A DNA stretch of 44,295 bases from Myxococcales bacterium (GTDB lineage: Bacteria; Myxococcota_A; UBA796; GCA-2862545): the NCBI GenBank assembly GCA_019634415.1, contig JAHQVJ010000069.1, forward strand, positions 1 through 44,295, given 5' to 3'. This document shows positions 8,501 to 14,898 of the stretch, piece after piece. A program made the position numbers and the translations under genes. The first letter of the stretch is position 1; the number at the start of each line of letters is the position of its first letter. Under the pieces are notes generated by a model, which did not search any database, was not told the origin of the DNA, and was given only the letters and a program-made list of their open reading frames with translations.

Positions 8501-10149
8501 ACGAAGCCGGGATCGATCAAGCTACGCCCCTTGACGGACAGGCCCTGGACCCAGGTGGAGCCGTTGTTCCAGTCGACGTCGAGGTTCTCGTTGGTGTCGG
8601 GCTGCTCGGGACCGCGCTGGACGCGCGCGAACAGTCCGATCTCGGAGCACGCGCTCATGTTCATGGTGGTGGACTCGATCGTGCCCGACGCGCCGTACAT
8701 GTTGAGGGAGTAGTCTCCCTGGAACGCGTACTCGGTGGTCACGAAGGCGTTGCCGTCCACGTCGTTCCACAGATCGGCGCGGAAGTCGCCGGACTCGAAC
8801 GTGTCGAGCATGCCCGGTCCGTCGAACCCATCACAGTTCTGGTCGATACCGTCGACGCTGGTGTCCGGGGTGACGGGATTGATCTTCGCATCGGCGTCGT
8901 CACAGTCGTCGCCGAGGTCACAGTCCAGCCCGTAGCCATCGTTGTCGGCGTCGACGCACAGGCCGCAGTCGGACCAGTGCCGCGCGTCGGTGTCGTCGCA
9001 GTCGAAGTTGCGACCGAAGCCATCGCCGTCCTTGTCGGGACCCGAGCAGGAGACGCCGATGTCGTCGACGTAGAGCAGCTCGGTCTCGGCCATGCCGGAG
9101 GCCTTGAAGCGCAGTCGGAAGTCCGGGTTCTGCGCCGCCTCGTTGCGGATCTGGCGCGAGAACACGGTGAACTCGGCGTCGGTGCGACCGTCGCCCTCCC
9201 ACTCGTAGATCTGGTTCCACTTCGCGCCGTCGAAGGCCTCGACCCGCAGGAACTCACCGGCGTCGGGAGTGTCGAGGAGACCTCCACGCTTGCCGGCGAA
9301 GGTGTAGAGCATGTTCTCGCAGACGGTGGTGTCCAGCGCCACGGTGGAGATCGAGGTGAACGGACGCAGCTCGACGCCGTAGCGACCCGAGTTCGCGAAG
9401 CCCGGATCCTTCTTGTCCTTCACGTCGCTGATGCTGGTCAGGCCGGGGCTCCCGATCACGTTCGGATCGTAGTCACCCGTCTCGAAGTCGGTGAAGATCG
9501 CCCAGTCCACCGGCGCGTTGTCGCAGTTCTGATCGATTCCGTCGTCCAGCGTCTCCTTCGCTCCCGGGAAGACGGTGTCGAGCGAGTCGTCACAGTCGGT
9601 TCCCGGCACGGCGGCACCGGCAGGCGTCTGCTCGCCGTAGCCGTCCTGGTCGGCGTCGGTCATGCAGTCGTCGCGGCTCTCCTCGTAGGCGGCACCTGGG
9701 TAGGTGTTGCTGTCGGAGTCGTCGCAGTCGGTGTCGAGACCGCTGCGGTCGTCCCCGATCTCGCAGACCATGCGCGACTGCGCAGAGCCGTCCCCGAAGC
9801 CGTCCCCATCGGAGTCCGGCCAGGACTCCACGCCGCCCTCGAACGAGCTGTCCTCGTCGTTGGCGAACCCGTCGCAGTCCTCGTCGAAGCCAGCGATGTC
9901 GCAGACCTCGACGCCCTCGGGGTTGATCTCGGCGTCCTGGTCGTCGCAATCGTCGCTGTTCTCGACGTTGCCTTCTTCGTCGGCGGCCACGCAGACTTCG
10001 ACGGGACTGTTCGGGTCACCGTAGCCGTCTTCGTCGGCGTCGGCGTACCAGGTGGGACATGCTGGCGCAGTCGTGTCGGTGGTCGTGTCGCCCTGACAGG
10101 CCACGAACGCCAATGAGAACAAGAGGAGAAGTGGTGGCTTGTCGATCAC
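5557..10149 (-). CDS. Giant modular MopE/thrombospondin-3-like calcium-binding lipoprotein
   Basis: 1530 residues. A signal sequence ends in AFVAC (C18) and is followed by GDTTTDTT. Residues about 25-215 hold several MopE-type metal-binding motifs: DxDxDGYG, DCDD, NPxGxE and DGIDQNCD. Six modules then follow, each with a FETG/FDTG entry, a roughly 150-residue predicted beta-sandwich with two conserved cysteines (one after TTxxC, one in VDDIxxxC), and an acidic linker of the type HWSDCGxCxDxDGDDYG - DCDLGxDCDD. The end resembles a thrombospondin type 3 repeat (DTDADKVDDGTEIANGTDP). Such Asp loops bind calcium in known relatives. It is probably a surface or outer-membrane-anchored structural or adhesive protein. 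Start GTG 10149 has GAGGGA upstream. The first 39 codons of the longer frame encode no signal peptide and were excluded. Confidence 0.85.
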   Translation of the reverse strand: MIDKPPLLLLFSLAFVACQGDTTTDTTAPACPTWYADADEDGYGDPNSPVEVCVAADEEGNVENSDDCDDQDAEINPEGVEVCDIAGFDEDCDGFANDEDSSFEGGVESWPDSDGDGFGDGSAQSRMVCEIGDDRSGLDTDCDDSDSNTYPGAAYEESRDDCMTDADQDGYGEQTPAGAAVPGTDCDDSLDTVFPGAKETLDDGIDQNCDNAPVDWAIFTDFETGDYDPNVIGSPGLTSISDVKDKKDPGFANSGRYGVELRPFTSISTVALDTTVCENMLYTFAGKRGGLLDTPDAGEFLRVEAFDGAKWNQIYEWEGDGRTDAEFTVFSRQIRNEAAQNPDFRLRFKASGMAETELLYVDDIGVSCSGPDKDGDGFGRNFDCDDTDARHWSDCGLCVDADNDGYGLDCDLGDDCDDADAKINPVTPDTSVDGIDQNCDGFDGPGMLDTFESGDFRADLWNDVDGNAFVTTEYAFQGDYSLNMYGASGTIESTTMNMSACSEIGLFARVQRGPEQPDTNENLDVDWNNGSTWVQGLSVKGRSLIDPGFVTYEAFVDDSTAFWPGFKVRVQNNGSLNADDFFVDDFAVVCDPIDADGDGFYAGAQDCDDDSPNHWLDCGDCIDLDGDDYGEGCDLGADCDDNNIDVNPEAVDVEGDKIDSNCNGLDGAGFTDDFETGELDPSKWTLLQGTYDDTQSNNDDYSLRMSTTAVSESIRFNTTTCDTLEYEFFIKRGPSTPSLADKLYIDYWDGSDWEQWIRVDGGQTDGDFIEFSGFLTEAEAIRQDTRFRLRSNMNSTFDAMFVDDIFIRCGPPDNDNDGFVETEDCDDTDPAHWSDCGLCLDGDGDDHGVDCDLGEDCDDSDPGVNPGIDDPFGDGIDVSCDGFDGNILFDDFDDLRDADPEVWATIFGDVTFNTFPTPPSTPYNMNFNVYTPVNTVAYAETVEFDASDCPAVYVEYDWTEFFVFDGSLTVSYWDGTDFEELQRVVGQNVNSEWRNEFHVITDPLARTDTFFVRFEGTSNSFDDWMLDNIFVACTEPDSDGDGFPGINDCDEGDANHWSDCGLCVDNDGDDFGIDCDLGADCDDGDAGVNPGELETDGDGVDSNCDGFDSSVAMFDDFDTGAFDDDVWASIVGTQAFVVSATSHSGDFALELDGGGTATTEELDTSSCSLIVWKARVRRGPNLPETGDDLIISYDDGVGFVEVDRVLGQSGVGDSDGNYPLYFGEISDSAAFATDFRMELFNDSPFTFDEFHVDDFGVGCSEGDVDGDGFPDGVDCNDSDIDHWLDCGRCIDSDGDDYGVDCDLGPDCDDADAGINPGVTDTLGDGIDQDCSGVDGSDIYENFDTGTFGGGLVSVDGNFFYSTANANSGAYSLYMGGGIANAYLRPMDLATCPQLAYEFHALRGSLNSPETTDFLWLQGDDGGVWNNLLTVAGNNTQEVTFTRYAGSTTSGTWLADGVEFRVRSDGSGLNIDDFLVDDIAVGCDDDQDRLATSAELALYFTDETLADTDADKVDDGTEIANGTDPLDPADF
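5700..9500 (-). repeat. Six coding repeats of about 650-690 bp
   Basis: The module entry (FETG-like motif) recurs near 9490, 8800, 8130, 7480, 6810 and 6130, and the HWSDCG/HWLDCG linker near 8965, 8295, 7645, 6970 and 6290. Linker DNA is nearly identical between copies, for example CCGCAGTCGGACCAGTG at about 8963 and 7640. The sandwich parts have diverged more. These are candidates for unequal recombination and copy-number change. Confidence 0.85.
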
Positions 10150-10264
10150 GGGTCCCTCGGGATCTGGGGGAGGCCGTTCTAGCAGAGACAGGACGGCGCC
10201 GGAAAGACCGGTCTGCGCCCCACGTGATGCCCTGCTGGTCTGGTTCTCCCGATTGGCGGCGTGC

Positions 10265-10287
10265 AAAGGGCGGTGTGACCGCCCTTT
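10265..10287 (-). terminator. Terminator-like hairpin downstream of adk
   Basis: A perfect 9-bp stem AAAGGGCGG / CCGCCCTTT with a TGTGA loop. It is followed by T on both strands (TTTT on the plus strand, TTTG on the minus strand). It lies between two minus-strand genes, 128 bp past the adk stop, so its likely role is ending the adk transcript upstream of the lipoprotein gene. Confidence 0.7.
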
Positions 10288-10362
10288 TCACCCGCAGTTC
10301 GTTGCTTCTCGGCGGAAAACAGCGTCGCCATCCTACACGGTTCGTGGGCGCAGTGTCGCGCG

Positions 10363-10376
10363 CGGTCGCGCGACCG
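10363..10376. promoter_or_regulatory. Perfect 14-bp palindrome of unknown role
   Basis: CGGTCGCGCGACCG equals its own reverse complement. It sits 39 bp past the adk stop in the 265-bp space before the repeat lipoprotein gene. It could be a protein-binding site or part of a weak terminator. In a GC-rich genome chance is a real alternative. Confidence 0.25.
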
Positions 10377-10414
10377 TGCCATATTCCCGGTGGAGGCGAC
10401 GTCCGTCGGGGTCG

Positions 10415-11044
10415 TCAGCGGTTCGTGTGACGATCGAGTGCTGCGCCGATGCGTCCGGCCACCTCGGAAGGTGAACCCACCCCATCGATACGAAGCAACA
10501 GACCTGCCTCTTCGTAGATGGGAACGATGGGCGCCGTCTGGGCATGGTAGGCCCCCAGACGCTCCCGCACCTTCACCTCGGTGTCATCGTCGCGCTGCAC
10601 GAGCCTGTGCGCGATGTCCGCAGACGGAGGATCGAACTGGAGGTGGTAGATGGTCCCCGTCTCGGGGTCCTTCCTACGCCCGGTGACCCTGCTGGCGAGC
10701 AGGTCGTCGGGAACCTCCAGGAGCAACACCACATCCAGCTGCACGCCCGCATCCGTGAGCGCCTTTGCCTGCGGCACGGTTCGCGGGAATCCGTCCAACA
10801 GAAATCCCTTCGCCGCATCGGGGGCGGCGATCCGCTCCTTCACGAGACCGACCATCAGATCGTCCCCCACGAGCTGGCCGCTGTTCATCACGGCCTCCAC
10901 CTTCACCCCGAGCTCCGTCTTGGCCGCCACGGCAGCGCGCAGCATGTCGCCCGTGGAGATGTGCGGAATTCCGTACCGCTGCACGAGCGCAGTGGCCTGT
11001 GTCCCCTTCCCCGCTCCCGGGGGACCGATGAAGATCATGCGCAT
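10415..11044 (-). CDS. adk: Adenylate kinase
   Basis: 209 residues. The P-loop GPPGAGKGT is at residues 7-15 and is followed by HISTGDMLRAAV, the AMP-binding segment. FLLDGFPRTVPQA (about 81-93) and the LID start GRRKDPETGTIYH (from 123) complete the family pattern. The LID carries no cysteines, so it is the non-zinc type, and it is several residues shorter than the E. coli LID. The enzyme interconverts ATP + AMP and 2 ADP in the cytoplasm. Start ATG 11044 is fixed by AAGGAGGT 7 nt upstream. It appears to be a single-gene transcript, not in a ribosomal-protein operon as in many bacteria. Confidence 0.96.
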   Translation of the reverse strand: MRMIFIGPPGAGKGTQATALVQRYGIPHISTGDMLRAAVAAKTELGVKVEAVMNSGQLVGDDLMVGLVKERIAAPDAAKGFLLDGFPRTVPQAKALTDAGVQLDVVLLLEVPDDLLASRVTGRRKDPETGTIYHLQFDPPSADIAHRLVQRDDDTEVKVRERLGAYHAQTAPIVPIYEEAGLLLRIDGVGSPSEVAGRIGAALDRHTNR

Positions 11045-11375
11045 CGAGGGACCTCCTTGCATGTCATGGCCCGGCTGGTATCGGGCGACCACATGCGCTT
11101 CAAGTACCCAGGAGATGGACCGATGAGGGTGGGCCTCGAAGGCACCCCCGGAGTCACCCATGGTTTGTCGGCCCCCACCACGACGTCGCCCCATCGCGGT
11201 GCTGACCGAGGACCTCGCGTGGTGGAAGTCCCCGGACGGCACTGCGACACGTCCCTCTGGTGAGCTGACGCTCCTGCTGGATATGGAGGCGGCGCCCGAA
11301 TCCCGCGCGACTTCGTCGCGCTCCCATTCCCTTGGGCCCTCGCCTTCGGCTGCGGGCTGTTCGGAGGGCCCGAGC
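11045..11375. other. Divergent intergenic region, adk / cysteine-cluster gene
   Basis: 331 bp between divergent starts, presumably holding both promoters. I see no convincing -35/-10 pair, riboswitch or repeat. Both strands have open frames here (for example 11093-11263 on the plus strand), but without a good start or recognisable product. An earlier in-frame ATG at 11283 for the downstream gene cannot be fully excluded. Confidence 0.5.
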
Positions 11376-11696
11376 GTGGATCCGACTCCCGACTGCGCCA
11401 CCTGTGGCGCCTGCTGCCGTGAAGCCTTCGACTCGGTTCCCGTGGTGGACACCGACGAGCGCACGCTCGCCCGTCAGCGCGATCTGGTGGTGCACCACGA
11501 CGATGGCTGGCGCGATCTGCAGCGCACTGCAGCACCCTCTGGCTGCGGCTCCCGGTGCGCTGCGCTCATCGGCGACGGCGAGCTGGCCCCTTACCGATGC
11601 ACCATCTACGACGATCGCCCAGCCGCCTGCAGCGAGCTGGAGGTGGGCAGCGAGAACTGCCACCTGGCGCGCCGCCGCGTGGGCCTGTCGACGTAG
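11376..11696 (+). CDS. YkgJ-type cysteine-cluster protein (putative zinc/iron chelating)
   Basis: 106 residues. It starts with the signature cluster CATCGACC (C7, C10, C13, C14) and has further cysteines in CGSRC, YRCTIYDDRPAAC and NCH. This is the CxxCxxCC layout of the YkgJ family, thought to bind zinc or iron-sulfur; the physiological role is not established. Start GTG 11376 was chosen because GGAGGG lies at 11362-11367 and the family usually begins close to the first cysteine cluster. The frame is open back to 11160, but that extension is low-complexity and has no ribosome-binding site. The gene is convergent with the first sulfatase-like gene, 38 bp away. Confidence 0.8.
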   Translation: MDPTPDCATCGACCREAFDSVPVVDTDERTLARQRDLVVHHDDGWRDLQRTAAPSGCGSRCAALIGDGELAPYRCTIYDDRPAACSELEVGSENCHLARRRVGLST

Positions 11697-11734
11697 CTCG
11701 GCTCCGGAGTGCTGTCGCATTCCTGACCGGTGCT

Positions 11735-13294
11735 TCAGTCGTCGTCGGTGGTGTAGCCGAGCGCCCGCAAGTGGGAGCGCAGCTCCTCCTGGCTCGCACG
11801 CACGTGGGCTGGCTCGTCTTCGGCGTCGCGCAGATCGGGATCGTAGGGCCTCACGGCCGAGAGATGCTCGTCGAGCACTCGGGCGAGGCTCGCCTGCACG
11901 TCGGGGGCCTCCAGGGGAACCAGCTCTGCCGGGTCCGCCTCGAGGTCGAAGACCTCGGTCGGTCCATCCGACCACACCATCAGCTTGTGACCATCGCGAA
12001 CCAGCGCGTGACCGGCCCGCAGCCACGGCTCGATGGCGACGTCGGGGTGCACGGCCTGCACGGTCTCGATCTCGCGACGCAGGGGCAAGGCCAGACTGGT
12101 GACGGCCGGGGAGGGATCGGTCAGCAGATCCGCCGACAGCCCCTCCGGCACGGGCACCTGGGCACGCCGCGCCAGCGTGGGAAACAGGTCCTGCGTCGTC
12201 ACGGGGGTCGCGACGCGCGCGGGCGCCCAGTCGGGGTGCCAGATCACCAGCGGCACGTGCACCAAGCTGTCCCACAGGGAGAAGCGGTGGTTGAACAGCC
12301 CGTGATCCCCGAGGTTCTCGCCGTGATCGCTGGTGAGCACCACGATGGTGGAGTCCATCAGCCCGCGGCGACGCAGGGCCTCGAGAAGATCAGACGTGGC
12401 GCGGTCGAGGTCCCACAGGGTCGCGTCGTACACGGCATTGATGGCCTGCAGCTCCCGGTCGCTGTAGGCCTGCTTGCCGAAGTTGTAGAAGTGCAGCCGG
12501 ATGTGCGCTGCGTCCGTGGCCAGCCCGAGGTCGACGAGGTCGGGATCGGCGATGACGGCCCGTCGCGCCTCCATGGAGGGAATGCGCGGCGTGTGGGCCT
12601 CCATCAGGTTCAGATACGCGAAGAACGGCGCTCCACGGTCCTTGCGCACGTCGAGCCAGGTGAGGAACGTGTCCACCACCACGGGAGCCGCATCCTTGAA
12701 GGCTGCACGTGCCCACTCGGCGTTGGTCGCCCCGTGGTCGGGAGGGACCCAATCAGCAGACAGCTCCTGGCTGCGATCCCCAGCGATGAGCTTGTCGGCG
12801 GTGGCCTCTCGCGAGCGCTCGGCGACCCGCCCCCGGAACGTGTTCCACGGCACCCGGAAGCCCTGTACCAGGTTGGTCTCGGCGCACAGCAATGCGTTGG
12901 CAGCCAGCGAGAACGTGCCGTAGCCCTGGTCGCGGAAGTGCTCCGCCATGGTGAGGTGGTGCCCATCGAGCCACAGCCACCGCTCGTCTGCGCCCGTGGT
13001 CTCGGGCGGCAGCCCCGTGAACATCGACGCGTGCGCGGGCAGCGTCCAGATCCCGGGGCTGCTGGCACGCTCGAACACCACGGCGTGCTCGGCGTGACCG
13101 TCGACGCGCGGGGTGGTGAGGCGCCCATGGCCATACAGCGACATCCGATCGGCACGCACGGTGTCCCACACGACGAGCAGCACGTTGTACTGCGGGGCCC
13201 GCGGCACCGTCACCCACGTGGGGGAGGTGGCGAGCCAGACCCCCAGCGCCAGCAGCGTGCCCCCCACGAGCGCCAGGACGGCCCTACCGGTCAC
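11735..13294 (-). CDS. Sulfatase-superfamily enzyme with Thr nucleophile, paralogue 1
   Basis: 519 residues with an N-terminal membrane anchor (about residues 5-22) and a periplasmic catalytic domain. NVLLVVWDTVRADRMSLYG provides metal ligands D44 and D49-type positions, and SDHGENLGDHG supplies D323/H324. Where classic sulfatases have CxPSR, this protein reads WTLPAH, placing Thr at position 84 instead of the Cys that becomes formylglycine. Thr nucleophiles occur in phosphoethanolamine and phosphoglycerol transferases of the same superfamily, so transfer or hydrolysis of a phosphate-type ester is as plausible as sulfate removal. Start GTG 13294 overlaps the stop of paralogue 2 as GTGA, so the two are translationally coupled. 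The C-terminal tail ends LRALGYTTDDD, matching paralogue 2's LRQLGYTEGEP. Confidence 0.88.
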   Translation of the reverse strand: MTGRAVLALVGGTLLALGVWLATSPTWVTVPRAPQYNVLLVVWDTVRADRMSLYGHGRLTTPRVDGHAEHAVVFERASSPGIWTLPAHASMFTGLPPETTGADERWLWLDGHHLTMAEHFRDQGYGTFSLAANALLCAETNLVQGFRVPWNTFRGRVAERSREATADKLIAGDRSQELSADWVPPDHGATNAEWARAAFKDAAPVVVDTFLTWLDVRKDRGAPFFAYLNLMEAHTPRIPSMEARRAVIADPDLVDLGLATDAAHIRLHFYNFGKQAYSDRELQAINAVYDATLWDLDRATSDLLEALRRRGLMDSTIVVLTSDHGENLGDHGLFNHRFSLWDSLVHVPLVIWHPDWAPARVATPVTTQDLFPTLARRAQVPVPEGLSADLLTDPSPAVTSLALPLRREIETVQAVHPDVAIEPWLRAGHALVRDGHKLMVWSDGPTEVFDLEADPAELVPLEAPDVQASLARVLDEHLSAVRPYDPDLRDAEDEPAHVRASQEELRSHLRALGYTTDDD

Positions 13295-14856
13295 GGCTCG
13301 CCCTCGGTGTAGCCGAGCTGCCTCAGCTGCTCCGCCGTCCCGTCGTCGGCGGCCAGGGGACGCCCGGGAGCATCGGTGGGCGCGCGGCGCTGCGGCTGGT
13401 ACTTGGGTCGCTGTCGCTCCCACAGCCGCAGCGACTGGGCATGGGAGCGCATCGCCTCGGGCTGCTGCGGCCCCACGTCCACGTCGTCGGGGCGCGCCTC
13501 CGCCAGATCGGCGAGCCGCTGGCCACCGGTGCTGTCGCGCACGTACTTGAAGTCGGCGTCGATCCACACCTTGTAGCGACGCCTCCACCGATCGGGGTCC
13601 AGGGGGCCCAGGTGCTCACGCACCTCGGGCAGCCGCGGCGTCGACGCCACCAGCTCGCTCACCACCTCCCCCTCCCCCAAGGTGGGCAGCGCCGCACCGT
13701 CGGGTGGCGTCAGCTCGGCCAGGGCCAACAGGCTGCCGAACAGGTGGCGGGTGCTCACCGGCTCGGAGACGCGACGCGGCGTCAGCGCGGCTGGATACCG
13801 CACCAGCAGCGGCACGTGCAGCAGCTCCTGGTCCACGCTCCAGCGGTGCTCGTACAGGCCCCCTTCCCCCAGGTGCTCCCCGTGGTCCGAGACCACCACG
13901 AGCACGGTGTCGTCGAGCAAACCTCGTGCTGCCAGCCCGTCCACCAGCCGACCGGTAGCCGTGTCGAGATCGCGAAGGGACGCGTCGTAGGCCAGCGCCA
14001 GCGCCTCGTGATCGGCGTCGTTCAGGCCGTCGCGGCCCTCCATGGCAGCCATCAAGCGAAACAGGGACAGGTTGCGCTGCAGCCCGCGCTGCACGGCGTC
14101 CTCGTCGGCGACCGCCAGGCGCGAGGCCATCGACGGCACCCGCGGATGGTGGGCCTCGAGGAAGTTCAGGTAGCCGAGGAAGGGCTCGCCCTGAAGACCG
14201 TCCACCCAGTCGAGGAAGGTGTCGACGATCACGGGCCCGCCGTCCTTGACGGCCGTGAGGTGGCCCGCCCAGCCCTTCCCGTGGCCCGAGGGCACCCAGG
14301 CCGGCGCGATCTCGACGCTTCGATCCTCGGCGATCAGCTTGCCACGTGTGGCGTTGCCCGCAGCGACGGCGGCCTCCCCCCGCCAGCTGTAGTGCGTGGT
14401 GGTGAAGCCCTGGAGCAGGTTCGTCTGCTCCGACAAGTAGGGGTTGCTCGACCAGGCGAAGGTGGCGTACCCCCCCTCTCCGAAGTGCTCCGCGAGGGTG
14501 CGATGGTGCCCGTCGAGCCACAGCCACCCCACCCTCGCGCCGTGGGACGAGGCGGGGAGCCCCGTGAACAGCGAGCCGTGGGCGGGAACCGTCCACATTC
14601 CGGGCGACATCGCTCGCTCGTACACCACCGAGCTGCTGGCGAGGGCCTCGAGACGCGGGGTGGTGGGGCGGTCGTGGCCGTACAGCGACATCCGATCGGC
14701 TCGGGCCGTGTCCCACATGACGATCAGCACGTTCGGAGTGGTGGGACCGACGGGCGCTGGGCGCTGAGAGGCCGCCCACCAGGCGGCTCCGGCGACCCCC
14801 ACCGCTGCGACCCCGGCCCCGATCCATCCGCGACGCACCCGGCCTCCGTTGCGCAT
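13291..14856 (-). CDS. Sulfatase-superfamily enzyme with Thr nucleophile, paralogue 2
   Basis: 521 residues, the same architecture as its downstream neighbour: one membrane anchor (about 11-29), then NVLIVMWDTARADRMSLYG (D49, D54), then WTVPAH with Thr89 at the nucleophile site, and SDHGEHLGEGG (D324, H325). The two proteins align throughout, including GWLWLDGHH / RWLWLDGHH, and clearly arose by tandem duplication. I used ATG 14856; an in-frame GTG at 14838 has GGAGG 4 nt upstream and could be the true start. Only 42 bp separate this start from the divergent SGNH-like gene, so the promoters must be back to back or overlapping. Probable role: modifying an exported glycan or lipid head group. 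Confidence 0.88.
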   Translation of the reverse strand: MRNGGRVRRGWIGAGVAAVGVAGAAWWAASQRPAPVGPTTPNVLIVMWDTARADRMSLYGHDRPTTPRLEALASSSVVYERAMSPGMWTVPAHGSLFTGLPASSHGARVGWLWLDGHHRTLAEHFGEGGYATFAWSSNPYLSEQTNLLQGFTTTHYSWRGEAAVAAGNATRGKLIAEDRSVEIAPAWVPSGHGKGWAGHLTAVKDGGPVIVDTFLDWVDGLQGEPFLGYLNFLEAHHPRVPSMASRLAVADEDAVQRGLQRNLSLFRLMAAMEGRDGLNDADHEALALAYDASLRDLDTATGRLVDGLAARGLLDDTVLVVVSDHGEHLGEGGLYEHRWSVDQELLHVPLLVRYPAALTPRRVSEPVSTRHLFGSLLALAELTPPDGAALPTLGEGEVVSELVASTPRLPEVREHLGPLDPDRWRRRYKVWIDADFKYVRDSTGGQRLADLAEARPDDVDVGPQQPEAMRSHAQSLRLWERQRPKYQPQRRAPTDAPGRPLAADDGTAEQLRQLGYTEGEP

Positions 14857-14898
14857 GGCGAGCGGGCTGTGTAACGTCGAGGATCGTCGGAGGCAGCC

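Noticed and set aside
5700..9500. Periodic short repeats considered as a CRISPR or satellite array
   Set aside because: The period is 650-690 bp, the frame is continuous and the repeats translate to conserved protein linkers.
5842..10116. A 1424-codon open frame on the plus strand opposite the repeat lipoprotein gene
   Set aside because: It mirrors the Asp-rich GAC/GTC codons of the real gene and yields a Val/Ala/Glu-rich product with no domain, signal or ribosome-binding site.
11093..11263. Possible 56-residue plus-strand gene upstream of the YkgJ-type gene
   Set aside because: No good ribosome-binding site, Pro/Gly/Arg-rich random-looking product, and it lies in a divergent promoter region.
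11735..14856. Calling the two enzymes ordinary arylsulfatases
   Set aside because: The Cys/Ser needed for formylglycine is replaced by Thr in both, so the classic sulfatase mechanism is not supported.
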